Assembly (NCBI GenBank): GCA_018402565.1
Contig: JAGYIQ010000002.1
Coordinates: 930,001-994,000 of the forward strand
Direction: 5' to 3'
Length of the DNA: 64,000 nucleotides
DNA from: Pirellulaceae bacterium
GTDB lineage: Bacteria > Planctomycetota > Planctomycetia > Pirellulales > Pirellulaceae
The notes beneath the pieces were generated by a model, which had not been told where the DNA came from, ran no database searches, and was given only the letters and a program-made list of their open reading frames with translations. This document shows, one piece after another, positions 34,242 through 42,513 of this stretch. The position numbers and the translations under genes are program-made. The stretch's first letter is position 1. Every line of letters starts with the position of its first letter.

Positions 34242-35117
34242 ATGAACACAAATCAACGATCGGGCCGAACAATGGCCCAAACAGCAACCCCAGCAACCCG
34301 CCGCGGGACTCGCAGTGGCGTTTCCCTCCTCGAAGTCCTGCTGGGGATGGGCTTGGGGCTGGGCGTTTTGGGCGGGTGGACCTGCCTGGCGCTGCCAGGG
34401 AGCGGGTCAAAGGTGGCGTCCGAGACCGACGGCCGACGGGTCCGTAACCAAGATCAAGCGGCCGCACAGCAAGACAAGCAAACCAAGTCGGATGCCAAGT
34501 CGGATGCCTCGGCCAATCAGGACGACGAAGCGAAGAAGGCCGCGAGCGCTGCGGAGGATCGGAAGAAGAAAGTTACTGAGTCCACTGGAAAGAACGGCAG
34601 TCAAATGAGCTGGGAAGAGATCGAAAGTTACCGCCCGAAATACAATCGGCTGTCGACGCAAGAGAAGTACGTCATCCAGAACAAAGGGACGGAACGGGCC
34701 TTCACCGGCAAGTACACCGACACCAAGACCGAAGGCACTTACGTCTGCCGTCAATGCAACCTGCCGCTGTACCGATCGACCGACAAGTTCAACAGCAACT
34801 GCGGCTGGCCGTCATTCGACGACGAAATCGCGGGCTCGGTGACCCGAGTACTGGATGCTGATGGCTACCGTATTGAGATCCTCTGCGCCAATTGCGGCGG
34901 ACACTTGGGACACGTATTCGAAGGCGAGCGGTTCACGGCCAAGAACACTCGTCATTGCGTCAACAGCGTGTCAATGAAGTTGTTCCGCAAGGACGAGGAA
35001 CTGCCGGAAGTCATCAAGTCCCCCGCGACGCTGGCGCGGGAATGGCAGGCCGCTCAGGCAGAAAAATTGAAGGAATTGCCCAAACCGGGCCAAGCGGCGA
35101 CTGACGGCGGCCGCTAA
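34242..35117 (+). CDS. msrB: Peptide-methionine (R)-S-oxide reductase with prepilin-like N-terminus
   Basis: 291-aa MsrB. The catalytic Cys is at about residue 239 in RHCVNSVSM, the zinc pairs are Cys169/172 (CRQC) and Cys215/218 (CANC), and the core motifs are NCGWPSFDDEI and GGHLGHVFEGERF. The N-terminus is unusual: residues 26-45 read GVSLLEVLLGMGLGLGVLGG, with Gly at -1 and Glu at +5 of the apparent processing site, as in type IV prepilin-like signals. A charged Gln/Lys/Asp-rich linker (about 60-120) follows. GGGAGA precedes the ATG. It should act outside the cytoplasm. Confidence 0.92.
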   Translation: MNTNQRSGRTMAQTATPATRRGTRSGVSLLEVLLGMGLGLGVLGGWTCLALPGSGSKVASETDGRRVRNQDQAAAQQDKQTKSDAKSDASANQDDEAKKAASAAEDRKKKVTESTGKNGSQMSWEEIESYRPKYNRLSTQEKYVIQNKGTERAFTGKYTDTKTEGTYVCRQCNLPLYRSTDKFNSNCGWPSFDDEIAGSVTRVLDADGYRIEILCANCGGHLGHVFEGERFTAKNTRHCVNSVSMKLFRKDEELPEVIKSPATLAREWQAAQAEKLKELPKPGQAATDGGR

Positions 35118-35169
35118 CCACCGCGGCTGACATGGCAAGATCGCTGCCCACCGTAACCGGGCGGAGTGA

Positions 35170-35250
35170 GCTCAGGACGTCGTGAAAGCCCAGGATGTTG
35201 TGAAAGCCCAGGACGTCGTGAAAGCTCAGGACGTCGTGAAAGCTCAGGCC
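35170..35250. repeat. 18-bp tandem array
   Basis: CAGGACGTCGTGAAAGCT and variants repeat about four times. Confidence 0.88.
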
Positions 35251-35254
35251 AGGT

Positions 35255-35531
35255 AACCGTTCACGGCGTTTCGCCACCAGCGGTGCTTGATACTGGGCAA
35301 CGGGTACTCGTGCTCAGCCTTGGCGGTAATCGTAATTGAATGCCACAAGTCGAGTACGAGTACGAGTACCATTTCATTGATTACGAGTACGAGGTCGAGT
35401 ACCATTTAATTCGGTACGAGTACCATTTCATTGAGTACGAGTACGATTACGCGCTCGAAGCGTGTATTGCGAATCAGCCGACATGCGGACGTGCACTCGC
35501 TCTGCGTTTTACCTCTCGACCGTGAACGATT
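35255..35531. repeat. GAGTAC-rich stretch bracketed by inverted 12-mers
   Basis: AACCGTTCACGG (35255-35266) and CCGTGAACGATT (35520-35531) are inverted repeats with one mismatch. Between them, GAGTACGAGTACCATTT-type units repeat irregularly (about 35349-35450). The GTAACCGTTCAC border also occurs at 155-166 and 15565-15576. Confidence 0.65.
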
Positions 35532-35612
35532 GCTAGGCAACCCAGTCCACCCGACCCTGACAACGATCTGGCAGCGTGCGCAGTGAAGCACGCTGCCAGT
35601 TTTTTTCTGCCA

Positions 35613-35693
35613 GCACAGTCTTTCAAGCACAGTCTTTCAAGCACAGTCTTTCAAGCACAGTCTTTCAAGCACAGTCTTTCAAGCACAGTCCTG
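35613..35693. repeat. 14-bp tandem array
   Basis: CACAGTCTTTCAAG repeats at 35613, 35627, 35641, 35655 and 35669, plus a partial sixth copy. Confidence 0.95.
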
Positions 35694-35840
35694 CACCCTC
35701 GGCCCCTTGGACATCCATATTCACCCGTGTCCATCTTGTCTTCCAATCCTGCGACCTCGGCCCCCTGTTTCCATCCGTGTCCATCCGCGTCCATCCGTGG
35801 TTGCGGCTCACCCAACCGCCGCCTGAATCAAGAAAAACGT

Positions 35841-35884
35841 TTAAAAAACAGCATTTCCGCCTCAACTAAAACGCTTGACGCGCA
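35841..35884. repeat. P3 element fragment (copy C)
   Basis: AAAAAACAGCATTTCCGCCT followed by CAACTAAAACGCTTGACGCG matches the right-central part of P3 copy B (AAAAACACGGCATTTTCCCG, then TCAATCAAAACGCTTGACGC) with few changes. The terminal repeats are missing. Confidence 0.7.
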
Positions 35885-35923
35885 GGACAACTCGCGCCGT
35901 CCCTGTCGCCATGAGGCGCCCCT

Positions 35924-36030
35924 TTCGCCACAAGCCGAGACTATCGCCACAAGCCGAGACTATCGCCACAAGCCGAGACTATCGGCAAAAGGCGAGACTT
36001 TCCCAATGAGGCGAGACTTTCGCCATGAGA
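35924..36030. repeat. 19-bp tandem array
   Basis: TATCGCCACAAGCCGAGAC and degenerate forms repeat about five times. Confidence 0.88.
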
Positions 36031-36056
36031 GGCCCCTGCGCCCCTGGACGCCCCAA

Positions 36057-36165
36057 CCCTACGCCCTACGCCCTACGCCCTACGCCCCAACCCTGCGCCC
36101 TACGCCCCAACCCTACGCCCTTCGCCCTGCGCCCTACGCCCCAACCCTACGCTCTACGCTCTATG
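36057..36165. repeat. 7-bp (CTACGCC) array
   Basis: CTACGCC and CCAACCCTACGCC-type units repeat. The right end contains the stop and last codons of the SUFU-like gene on the minus strand. Confidence 0.85.
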
Positions 36166-37143
36166 CCCGGTCGGACTCAGCCAGAGAAGATTGACGGCCT
36201 GTTGTCGATACGCCGGTAGCTCGATCGCCGCGCGCTGTTCTCGCTGGGCCATTTGCCGTTCGCTCATGATGGTGACCGACGCGGCGTCCGTTGCGATTGG
36301 CGGAGCGGTGGCGATGGTTTGCAGCGGCAGGAAACAGGTCTCGTGGTGCCAAGGATAGCGGGCCAAACCTGCCAGCCATTCGGCGGTGGCTTGAATTTGC
36401 GGAGCGGCGGCGTCCGCGGGGAGTCGAACGGCCAATTCCAAGCGTTGGTGGTCGGCATAGTTGAGCAGTTCTCGCTCGACCAGCGGTTGGCAGCGGAGTG
36501 CGACGCCGACGGTGACCAGAGCGGTGCCCAAATGAGCGATGCGGAGGGGCGGCCAAGCGCTGCCCGTCGCGCGAAATTCTTCGATCTGCGTCCCCAGGCC
36601 CGCGGTGAGACTGGGCATCAGGGCCTCGCGCCACAGAGCCGCGGGGGCGGTGGCTGCCCAGTCGGACCAATAATCACGGAGGGAGTCGGCCTGGTGGGCG
36701 TACAGGTCGTCATCGACCAGGGGCGAGGCGACGGAGCAGGCCTGGCGGCAGTCGGCCGAGAAACCTGGCAGATCCAACTTCGGTTGCGGCGGCAACACCG
36801 CGAGCAATTGGTCGCCCTCGATCAACATGGCCCCAATCCCCTGCTCGAACCAACGGATTTGGGTTCGCTCCAGGTCCAGAGGCGATCCGCCTTGGGGAGA
36901 CAGGCAGTAGGATTCGGCCACCAAAGGCAGTCGACCGGGGTCCTGGGCGGGGTCGGCCGCCATCAGGGGGGCGGGCCGCAGGTTCCGCACCCAGACCCAG
37001 CGGCTCGGGGTGTCGGTCGGCTCCCCGTCGTTTAATTTCTGAATCGCAAAGTAAATCGCTTGACCATCGGACTGAACGACGGCACCGTAGCGACCGTCGG
37101 GGTATTGGGCCCACAGGAGGGTTTCGGCGGTCCGTGACGACAT
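36154..37143 (-). CDS. Protein with possible suppressor-of-fused (SUFU)-like C-terminal domain
   Basis: 329-aa soluble protein with no signal peptide. The second half (IAHLGTALVTVGVALRCQPL, then LELAVRLPAD, AEWLAGLARYPWHHETCFLP) resembles bacterial SUFU-domain proteins, in which a T-G-S pattern is followed by an ELA--LP strand and a helical segment with ARYP. This is a weak fold-level match from memory. The first half (YPDGRYGAVVQSDGQAIYFA) looks beta-rich and is unassigned. Function unknown. Its final residues and TAG stop fall inside the heptamer repeat array. Confidence 0.6.
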   Translation of the reverse strand: MSSRTAETLLWAQYPDGRYGAVVQSDGQAIYFAIQKLNDGEPTDTPSRWVWVRNLRPAPLMAADPAQDPGRLPLVAESYCLSPQGGSPLDLERTQIRWFEQGIGAMLIEGDQLLAVLPPQPKLDLPGFSADCRQACSVASPLVDDDLYAHQADSLRDYWSDWAATAPAALWREALMPSLTAGLGTQIEEFRATGSAWPPLRIAHLGTALVTVGVALRCQPLVERELLNYADHQRLELAVRLPADAAAPQIQATAEWLAGLARYPWHHETCFLPLQTIATAPPIATDAASVTIMSERQMAQREQRAAIELPAYRQQAVNLLWLSPTGHRA

Positions 37144-37423
37144 GTTCGGATGGGGGGGTCTGGGTAGCGAGCGGCGGAAAAAACGAACCCCGTCCTTCCC
37201 TTAAGCGGGAAATTCTCAGGTTTCACACAACTATTACACGTCGATAACGCGGCTGGGACAATGGGGGGACGGGGTCTCGATAGAATTCCGGGTGCACGCG
37301 GGCGCGGGGCATTTTGGGAAGAAGGTCAACCATTGGCAGCACTGAAGCAGCCGTTCCCCACCTGGGCTAGCTAGAGAAGCTGGGTGGATTGAATTGGGCA
37401 TCAGTACTGGGAGAGTTTGGACA

Positions 37424-38719
37424 ATGATACAGAGAAACGACAAGGCGGAATCGGTTCTGGAGCCCAAGTTGAGCAGCGTCAAGGTTGGCGCGACTCAGGT
37501 GGTCGGTGCTCCGTCCGCGAGTGGAGCGGTGTTGGAAGACCCCTTCCATTACACGGTGGACGAATTGGAGGCGTTGCAGAACGGGGAAGCGATTGAGCGG
37601 CGGGAGGGCATCGTCAAGAATCGCTTGGTGGAACGTTTGGCCGAAAAGGGCGCGGTAGATCTTAGCGCGGCGGCTCCGGGTACCGTGGACGGATTGGATT
37701 CGCTGACGGCAACGGAAGCGGCCGCGTTTGCGATCGCCGACCAATTGGAATCCGGCACGGTGGTGGATTCGACCTTTGGCGCCGAATCGTTTGTGCTGCG
37801 TGACCCCAAGCAGCGGCAATCCAATGCGGAAGCGCACTGGATGACCGAAGAGGAGAAATGGGGCAATGGCTTGGCCTGGCCGATCGTGATCTGGATGGGC
37901 GTCTTGCATGTCGGCGCTCTGATTGCTCTGCCCTTCTTCACTTGGGAGGCGCTGGCCGTTTCGCTGGTGCTGCACTGGATTGGTGGCAGCGTTGGTGTCT
38001 GTTTGGGCTTTCATCGATTGTTGACACATGGCGGCTTCAAGACCTATCCCTGGGTCAAGGCCCTGCTGACTTTTGCTGGGCAGACGGCGGGCGAAGGCAG
38101 TGCCGACATGTGGGTGGCAACGCACCGCAAGCACCACGCGATGTCGGACAAGCCCGGCGATCCGCATTCGCCGCACGACGGCAATTGGTGGAGCCACATG
38201 TTGTGGATTTACCCGTTCAAGAGCGTGGAAGAGCGGCAAGACCTGTTGACGCACTGGGCGCCCGACATGGCCAAAGACCCGGTGGTGTCCTGGGTCTCGA
38301 AGCACTTCTTGGCCACGCACTTTGTGGTTGGGTTCATCTTGTTGGGGATGGGGTATTTGTACGGCGGCTGGACGATGGCCACCAGCTTCGTCATGTGGGG
38401 CGTGTTCGTCCGTACGGTGGCGGTGTTGCACGTGACCTGGTTTGTGAATTCCGCCAGCCACATGTTTGGGTATCGCAACTACGAGACGACCGACGACAGC
38501 CGCAACAACTGGTGGGTGGCGATCGTGGCTTATGGCGAGGGCTGGCACAACAACCACCACGCCTACCCGCGGATGGCCGTCCACGGCCACAAGTGGTGGG
38601 AATTTGATGCCACCTGGCAATTGCTGCGCTTGATGCGTTTCTGCGGTCTGGCTTGGGACGTGGTGGACTACCGCACCAACAAGGAGAAGCGGGAGCGGGA
38701 CGCCGCCAAGCAGGCGTAG
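37424..38719 (+). CDS. Acyl-lipid/acyl-CoA delta-9-type fatty acid desaturase
   Basis: 431-aa membrane di-iron desaturase. The three histidine boxes are HRLLTH, HRKHH and HNNHH, with four membrane segments (WPIVIWMGVLHVGALIALPF and others). It introduces a double bond into fatty acyl chains; regiospecificity is family inference. The N-terminal about 140 residues are an unusual hydrophilic extension (EDPFHYTVDELEALQNGEAI, then RREGIVKNRLVERLAEKG). GGGAGAG precedes the ATG at 37424. A strong terminator follows the gene. Confidence 0.92.
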   Translation: MIQRNDKAESVLEPKLSSVKVGATQVVGAPSASGAVLEDPFHYTVDELEALQNGEAIERREGIVKNRLVERLAEKGAVDLSAAAPGTVDGLDSLTATEAAAFAIADQLESGTVVDSTFGAESFVLRDPKQRQSNAEAHWMTEEEKWGNGLAWPIVIWMGVLHVGALIALPFFTWEALAVSLVLHWIGGSVGVCLGFHRLLTHGGFKTYPWVKALLTFAGQTAGEGSADMWVATHRKHHAMSDKPGDPHSPHDGNWWSHMLWIYPFKSVEERQDLLTHWAPDMAKDPVVSWVSKHFLATHFVVGFILLGMGYLYGGWTMATSFVMWGVFVRTVAVLHVTWFVNSASHMFGYRNYETTDDSRNNWWVAIVAYGEGWHNNHHAYPRMAVHGHKWWEFDATWQLLRLMRFCGLAWDVVDYRTNKEKRERDAAKQA

Positions 38720-38770
38720 GCTTTGATTACAGCGAACTCGAGTTCAGCGAGTTCGAGGCGAACGATACGG

Positions 38771-38807
38771 AAGCCGATGGTGCTGCTAGCACCATCGGCT
38801 TTTTTTA
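38771..38807 (+). terminator. Rho-independent terminator after the desaturase gene
   Basis: A 13-bp perfect stem, AGCCGATGGTGCT and AGCACCATCGGCT, with a 3-base loop is followed directly by a run of seven T. Confidence 0.95.
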
Positions 38808-38813
38808 TATCCA

Positions 38814-38926
38814 GTGTGGGCAAAGGGGGCAGGAGTCAATTGAGGTGTGGGTAAAGGGGTCAGGAGCGAATGTGCGAAGCACCCGCTGGGCCGTTCCGGC
38901 AATTGACTCCTGCCCCTTTACCACAC
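38814..38926. repeat. P2 palindromic element, copy 2
   Basis: The left arm GTGTGGGCAAAGGGGGCAGG followed by AGTCAATTG (38814-38842) pairs with CAATTGACTCCTGCCCCTTT followed by ACCACAC (38900-38926). A second, partial left arm (GTGTGGGTAAAGGGGTCAGG) sits between them. The loop GTGCGAAGCACCCGCTGGGC, then CGTTCCGG, is nearly identical to copy 1. A degenerate outer repeat (CAGTGACAAAGCGCT) lies at about 38943-38957. The remaining bases up to 39165 show nothing further. Confidence 0.9.
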
Positions 38927-39165
38927 CGATCTCAGAATCACACAGTGACAAAGCGCTGGGGAAGCGGGGCAATATAGTGAGGCAGAAATTGGGGAGATGT
39001 GAAGCTGTAGGAATTGCATCAATTGCTCGGATATTTCTAATGGTTCGGGTTCTATCGAGTCGATGACGTATTCAGCGTCTACCGATTATTCGGAATGTCG
39101 CGTTACTAAGTTGTATTGTGGTTGAGCCCAATCAGCCCGTTACAGAAGGTGCACGGGAGACATCG

Positions 39166-42100
39166 ATGAAGACCATGTTTCGTTATTTTGGCTTTGGCTG
39201 CGTGGCTGCGATCACCGCGAACGCGACAACCGCACCGGCCCAGGACGGCTTTACGACTGGGGTATCTGGCCGGGCTGGGACGAATTTGCGGCTGTTCCAG
39301 GGTGAGAGTCGGGCCTTGCCGATGCCGGGTCGGGTGTGGGCGGAGACCAACATCGGCGACGGCTTGGGCTACGAAGGCAGTTACTTCACCTTGGGCGGTA
39401 AGACGCACTTGGCGGATGACTTCTTGGACGGTCGCTGGTTGTTGGAGACGCAGGGGCACGTGTCCGAGAACGGGGGGTTCTTCGGCAACCTGGGCTTGGA
39501 GCGAGTCTTCACGCTGAAGTCTGCCGGGGCCGATCTGACCTTCGGTAGCTGGTTGGACTACGACGGCGACGAGGTGGGCGACTTTGCTCATTCGTTCTGG
39601 CAGATGGCCTTCAACAGTTCGATTCGCACGGAAAAGTGGGACTTGATCGGCAACGCCTACATCCCGTTGGGTGATACCGTCTTCACTCAGGGTGAGTTGG
39701 GGCGTGTCAGCTTCTACGAGAACAACATCGCCTTGCGAGCTGGTTTGGACACGGCCTTGCAAGGATACGACGTGACCTTCCGCGCCAAGCCGATGCAATT
39801 CGCCAACTACAATGGCAACGTGGACTTGGGCGTCTACGGTTACCAATCGGACGCGGTGGATTACTTCACCGGTGTGCGAGCTCGGGCTGGTTTGCAAACC
39901 CATCGCGGCTGGCGGGTCAGCGGTGAGATCAACCGTGACGATCTGTTTGGCTGGACGGGCGTGCTGCAGTTGGGCTTCACTTGGGGCGTGAATGATCGCG
40001 GTATGTCGGCTGGGTTGGGCAACGATCTGGACCCGACCTTGCGTAACGATCACATTGTCCGCTTCCAACAACAGCTGGTCGTGGCAGTCGATCCGGACAC
40101 CGGTTTGGCTTACAACGTGGTCCACGTCGACAACCGAGCCAATGGCACGGGGATCGGTACCTTCGAGAGCCGGTTCCGCACATTGGCGGACGCCGAAGCG
40201 GTCTCTGCGGCCGACGACATTATCTTCGTGCACCGCGGCGATGGGACGACCGCTGGCTACGACATGGGCATCACGCTCAAGGACCGCCAGTTCTTCTTGG
40301 GTGACGGCGTCCGGCACATCATCCCCTTGGCCGGTGGCACTTCGGTGTTCCTGCCCAACACGGTTGACGGCGTACGACCGACGATCACCAACTTGTCGGG
40401 CCCAGCGGTGCGGATCGATGGCAGCGACACGGTGGTACGTGGGTTTGTCATGGACGGCAGTGGCCCTGGAGTCTTCATGTCGCACGGTATCTTGGCCGAC
40501 GGCATCTTGAATCCGATTTCAAACTTCCAAATCGAGGACGTCGATGTCCGCAACGCCGTCTTGGACGGTATCCGTTTGGAGAACGCCACCGGGGACGCGA
40601 ACATCGTCCGAGTCATAACGGAAGACAACGGACGCGACGGTGTCAACTTGACCAACTTCGGTACGGCCGATAGTGACATCTTGCTACGGGACGTGACGTC
40701 TCGCAACAATCTGCGGGACGGTGTTCGGTTCTCGAACTACGATGCAGCGACCGTTCAGTTCCGCGATAGCTTCACCGCCAGCGGCAACTTGGGCCGCGGT
40801 GTGAACTTGATGGACTTCATCGACTCGGCGGGTGTCGGTGCCGCCTACTACTTTGAGTCCCCAGTCGTTCAAGGAAACGTCAGCGATGGTATTCGCATCT
40901 TGAATGCCAACGGCAACTTCCTGTTCGAGAATGGCAACGTGACGGGCAACGGCGGAGACGGTTTGTCTTTGATCGGTGTCCGCAACACCAACCCGCTGCA
41001 TTCGACTCGGATCACGGCCACGATCAACGGTACCTCGACCTACAGCAACAATGGTGGAAGCGGTATCTTTGTCGACTTGAACCAAACCAACTCGACGCAG
41101 CGTCTGTTGATCGAGTTCTCCACCTTGAATGGCAACAACACGGGCTTGACGGCCCAGGCCAACGGGGTGGGAGCGGTGTTGACCACGGATGTGATCGAGA
41201 ACCTGTCGATCGCCAACAACCTCCGCGACGGCATCTTCCTGCGGTCGATCAATGGCGGTCTGCATACGGCCACGGTCACCAACAACCTGTCTCGGCTCAA
41301 CATGAACGGCAATGGACCGTTGGGCACGGGCAACGGGTTCACGATCTTGGCGGGTGACACGGTTTCGCCCAACCAGTCGACGCTGAACGCCTTCATCAGC
41401 AACGTCTCGCTGCAGAACATCGGTGACTCCGGTATCTTTGCGGGAACGGGGGCTCGCGGCCTGCTGAATCTGGATGTGGACGATGTGATCATCGCCAACG
41501 TTGGCCAGGGCATGTCACTGCAATTCGAGCAGACCGACCCAGCGGTGATCTCGCGGGTGCGGTTCCAGAACAGCAGTGTCACGGCGTCTGCCGGCATCGG
41601 CATGATCGCCACCAACTTGGCCGGCTCTGCGGCCGACATCTTGGTCAACAATGTGACGTTCGTTAACGACAACGAAGTCCAATTGGGCTCGGCCGGCGTC
41701 TTGTTCAGCAACCAGGGCACGATGCGACTGAGCTTCACCAACAACTTGGTGGACGGCTTTGACAGCTTCGGCTTGGTGGTCCAAACGGGCGGAGCCACCG
41801 GTCGAACCTTGGCGAACGTCGCCGGCAACTTCGTCTTGAACAACGGGCCGTTGAATATTGCCAACGGTATCGATGAACCGCCGCACGAGGACGGTGTGCG
41901 ATTCCTGACCACCGGCAATGCGACCGCTCATGCTCGCTTTTTCAACAACGTGATGTCGGGTAACGCCCAGCAAGGCTTGAACCTGACGACCGCTGGTACC
42001 TCCGAGCTGACCTTCTCGATGTCCGGCAACGTGATCGCTGGCAACGACTTGGGTGGGCTGTTCCCACCGGACGTGCCACAAGACGCATTCATCCGCGACA

Positions 42101-42345
42101 TGCTGTCGGTCAACGGGGTATCGGCTCGAACCAACTTGGCGATGAGCAGCAACACCTTCAACTTGCCGGCCGACATCATCAACAACAGCGGTGGAGCGTC
42201 CTACATCTTGGAAGTGGACGGCCTGACCAACGGGGTTGGCAACCCGACCGTGATTGTCGGAACAGTCACGCCAACGGCCTTCGGCACCGTGGTCGAACCG
42301 GCCATCGCAGCAGAGGAAGCCGCCTTCATCGGTCTGGGCTTCTAA
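39166..42345 (+). CDS. Inverse autotransporter-like outer membrane protein with beta-helix passenger
   Basis: 1059-aa protein with a signal peptide (MKTMFRYFGFGCVAAITANA, cleavage near APAQ). Residues about 30-290 are amphipathic beta strands (GYEGSYFTLGGKTHL, GRWLLETQGHVSENGGFFGN, GWRVSGEINRDDLFGW) resembling the beta-barrel of inverse autotransporters (intimin/invasin type). Residues about 310-1030 form a right-handed parallel beta-helix with many N-G-DGI-L turns (LDGIRLENATGDANI, RDGVNLTNFG). Leu codons are strongly biased to TTG, unlike neighbours, which may reflect high expression. GGGAG precedes the ATG. It is probably surface exposed; the ligand is unknown. Confidence 0.82.
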   Translation: MKTMFRYFGFGCVAAITANATTAPAQDGFTTGVSGRAGTNLRLFQGESRALPMPGRVWAETNIGDGLGYEGSYFTLGGKTHLADDFLDGRWLLETQGHVSENGGFFGNLGLERVFTLKSAGADLTFGSWLDYDGDEVGDFAHSFWQMAFNSSIRTEKWDLIGNAYIPLGDTVFTQGELGRVSFYENNIALRAGLDTALQGYDVTFRAKPMQFANYNGNVDLGVYGYQSDAVDYFTGVRARAGLQTHRGWRVSGEINRDDLFGWTGVLQLGFTWGVNDRGMSAGLGNDLDPTLRNDHIVRFQQQLVVAVDPDTGLAYNVVHVDNRANGTGIGTFESRFRTLADAEAVSAADDIIFVHRGDGTTAGYDMGITLKDRQFFLGDGVRHIIPLAGGTSVFLPNTVDGVRPTITNLSGPAVRIDGSDTVVRGFVMDGSGPGVFMSHGILADGILNPISNFQIEDVDVRNAVLDGIRLENATGDANIVRVITEDNGRDGVNLTNFGTADSDILLRDVTSRNNLRDGVRFSNYDAATVQFRDSFTASGNLGRGVNLMDFIDSAGVGAAYYFESPVVQGNVSDGIRILNANGNFLFENGNVTGNGGDGLSLIGVRNTNPLHSTRITATINGTSTYSNNGGSGIFVDLNQTNSTQRLLIEFSTLNGNNTGLTAQANGVGAVLTTDVIENLSIANNLRDGIFLRSINGGLHTATVTNNLSRLNMNGNGPLGTGNGFTILAGDTVSPNQSTLNAFISNVSLQNIGDSGIFAGTGARGLLNLDVDDVIIANVGQGMSLQFEQTDPAVISRVRFQNSSVTASAGIGMIATNLAGSAADILVNNVTFVNDNEVQLGSAGVLFSNQGTMRLSFTNNLVDGFDSFGLVVQTGGATGRTLANVAGNFVLNNGPLNIANGIDEPPHEDGVRFLTTGNATAHARFFNNVMSGNAQQGLNLTTAGTSELTFSMSGNVIAGNDLGGLFPPDVPQDAFIRDMLSVNGVSARTNLAMSSNTFNLPADIINNSGGASYILEVDGLTNGVGNPTVIVGTVTPTAFGTVVEPAIAAEEAAFIGLGF

Positions 42346-42363
42346 GACTCCCGTAGCGACCCA

Positions 42364-42392
42364 CGCTCGCTCCGTTTCCCACGGAGCGAGCG
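42364..42392. other. 12-bp perfect hairpin after the beta-helix gene
   Basis: CGCTCGCTCCGT and ACGGAGCGAGCG flank the loop TTCCC. It starts about 19 bases after the stop codon and lacks a T-run, so it is more likely an mRNA-stabilising structure than a terminator. Confidence 0.7.
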
Positions 42393-42449
42393 ACGTCTAC
42401 CGATTTGCTGTCAAGCTCGGTAGTGGAAGGTCTTCCCTACCGAACGACG

Positions 42450-42487
42450 AGGGAGTCACCATGCACCTGGGTGACTCCCTTTTTTTG
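42450..42487 (+). terminator. Rho-independent terminator after the beta-helix gene
   Basis: AGGGAGTCACC and GGTGACTCCCT form an 11-bp perfect stem around a 9-base loop, followed by a run of seven T. Confidence 0.93.
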
Positions 42488-42513
42488 TTGCCGACTCGAC
42501 ACTGCGGTTTTCC

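Larger units (their letters stand above)
35118..36153. other. One-kilobase gap composed of tandem repeat arrays
   Basis: No gene is credible here. From left to right it holds an 18-bp array, a bracketed GAGTACGAGTACC-rich stretch, a 14-bp array, a P3 fragment, a 19-bp array and a 7-bp array, listed separately. It separates the convergent msrB and SUFU-like genes. Confidence 0.8.

Noticed and set aside
35340..35460. CRISPR-like or regulatory direct repeats (GAGTACGAGTACC)
   Set aside because: Units are irregular with no spacers; it is a degenerate short-sequence repeat.
39106..40485. 459-aa minus-strand open frame
   Set aside because: Antisense of the beta-helix protein gene; caused by the biased codon use of that gene.
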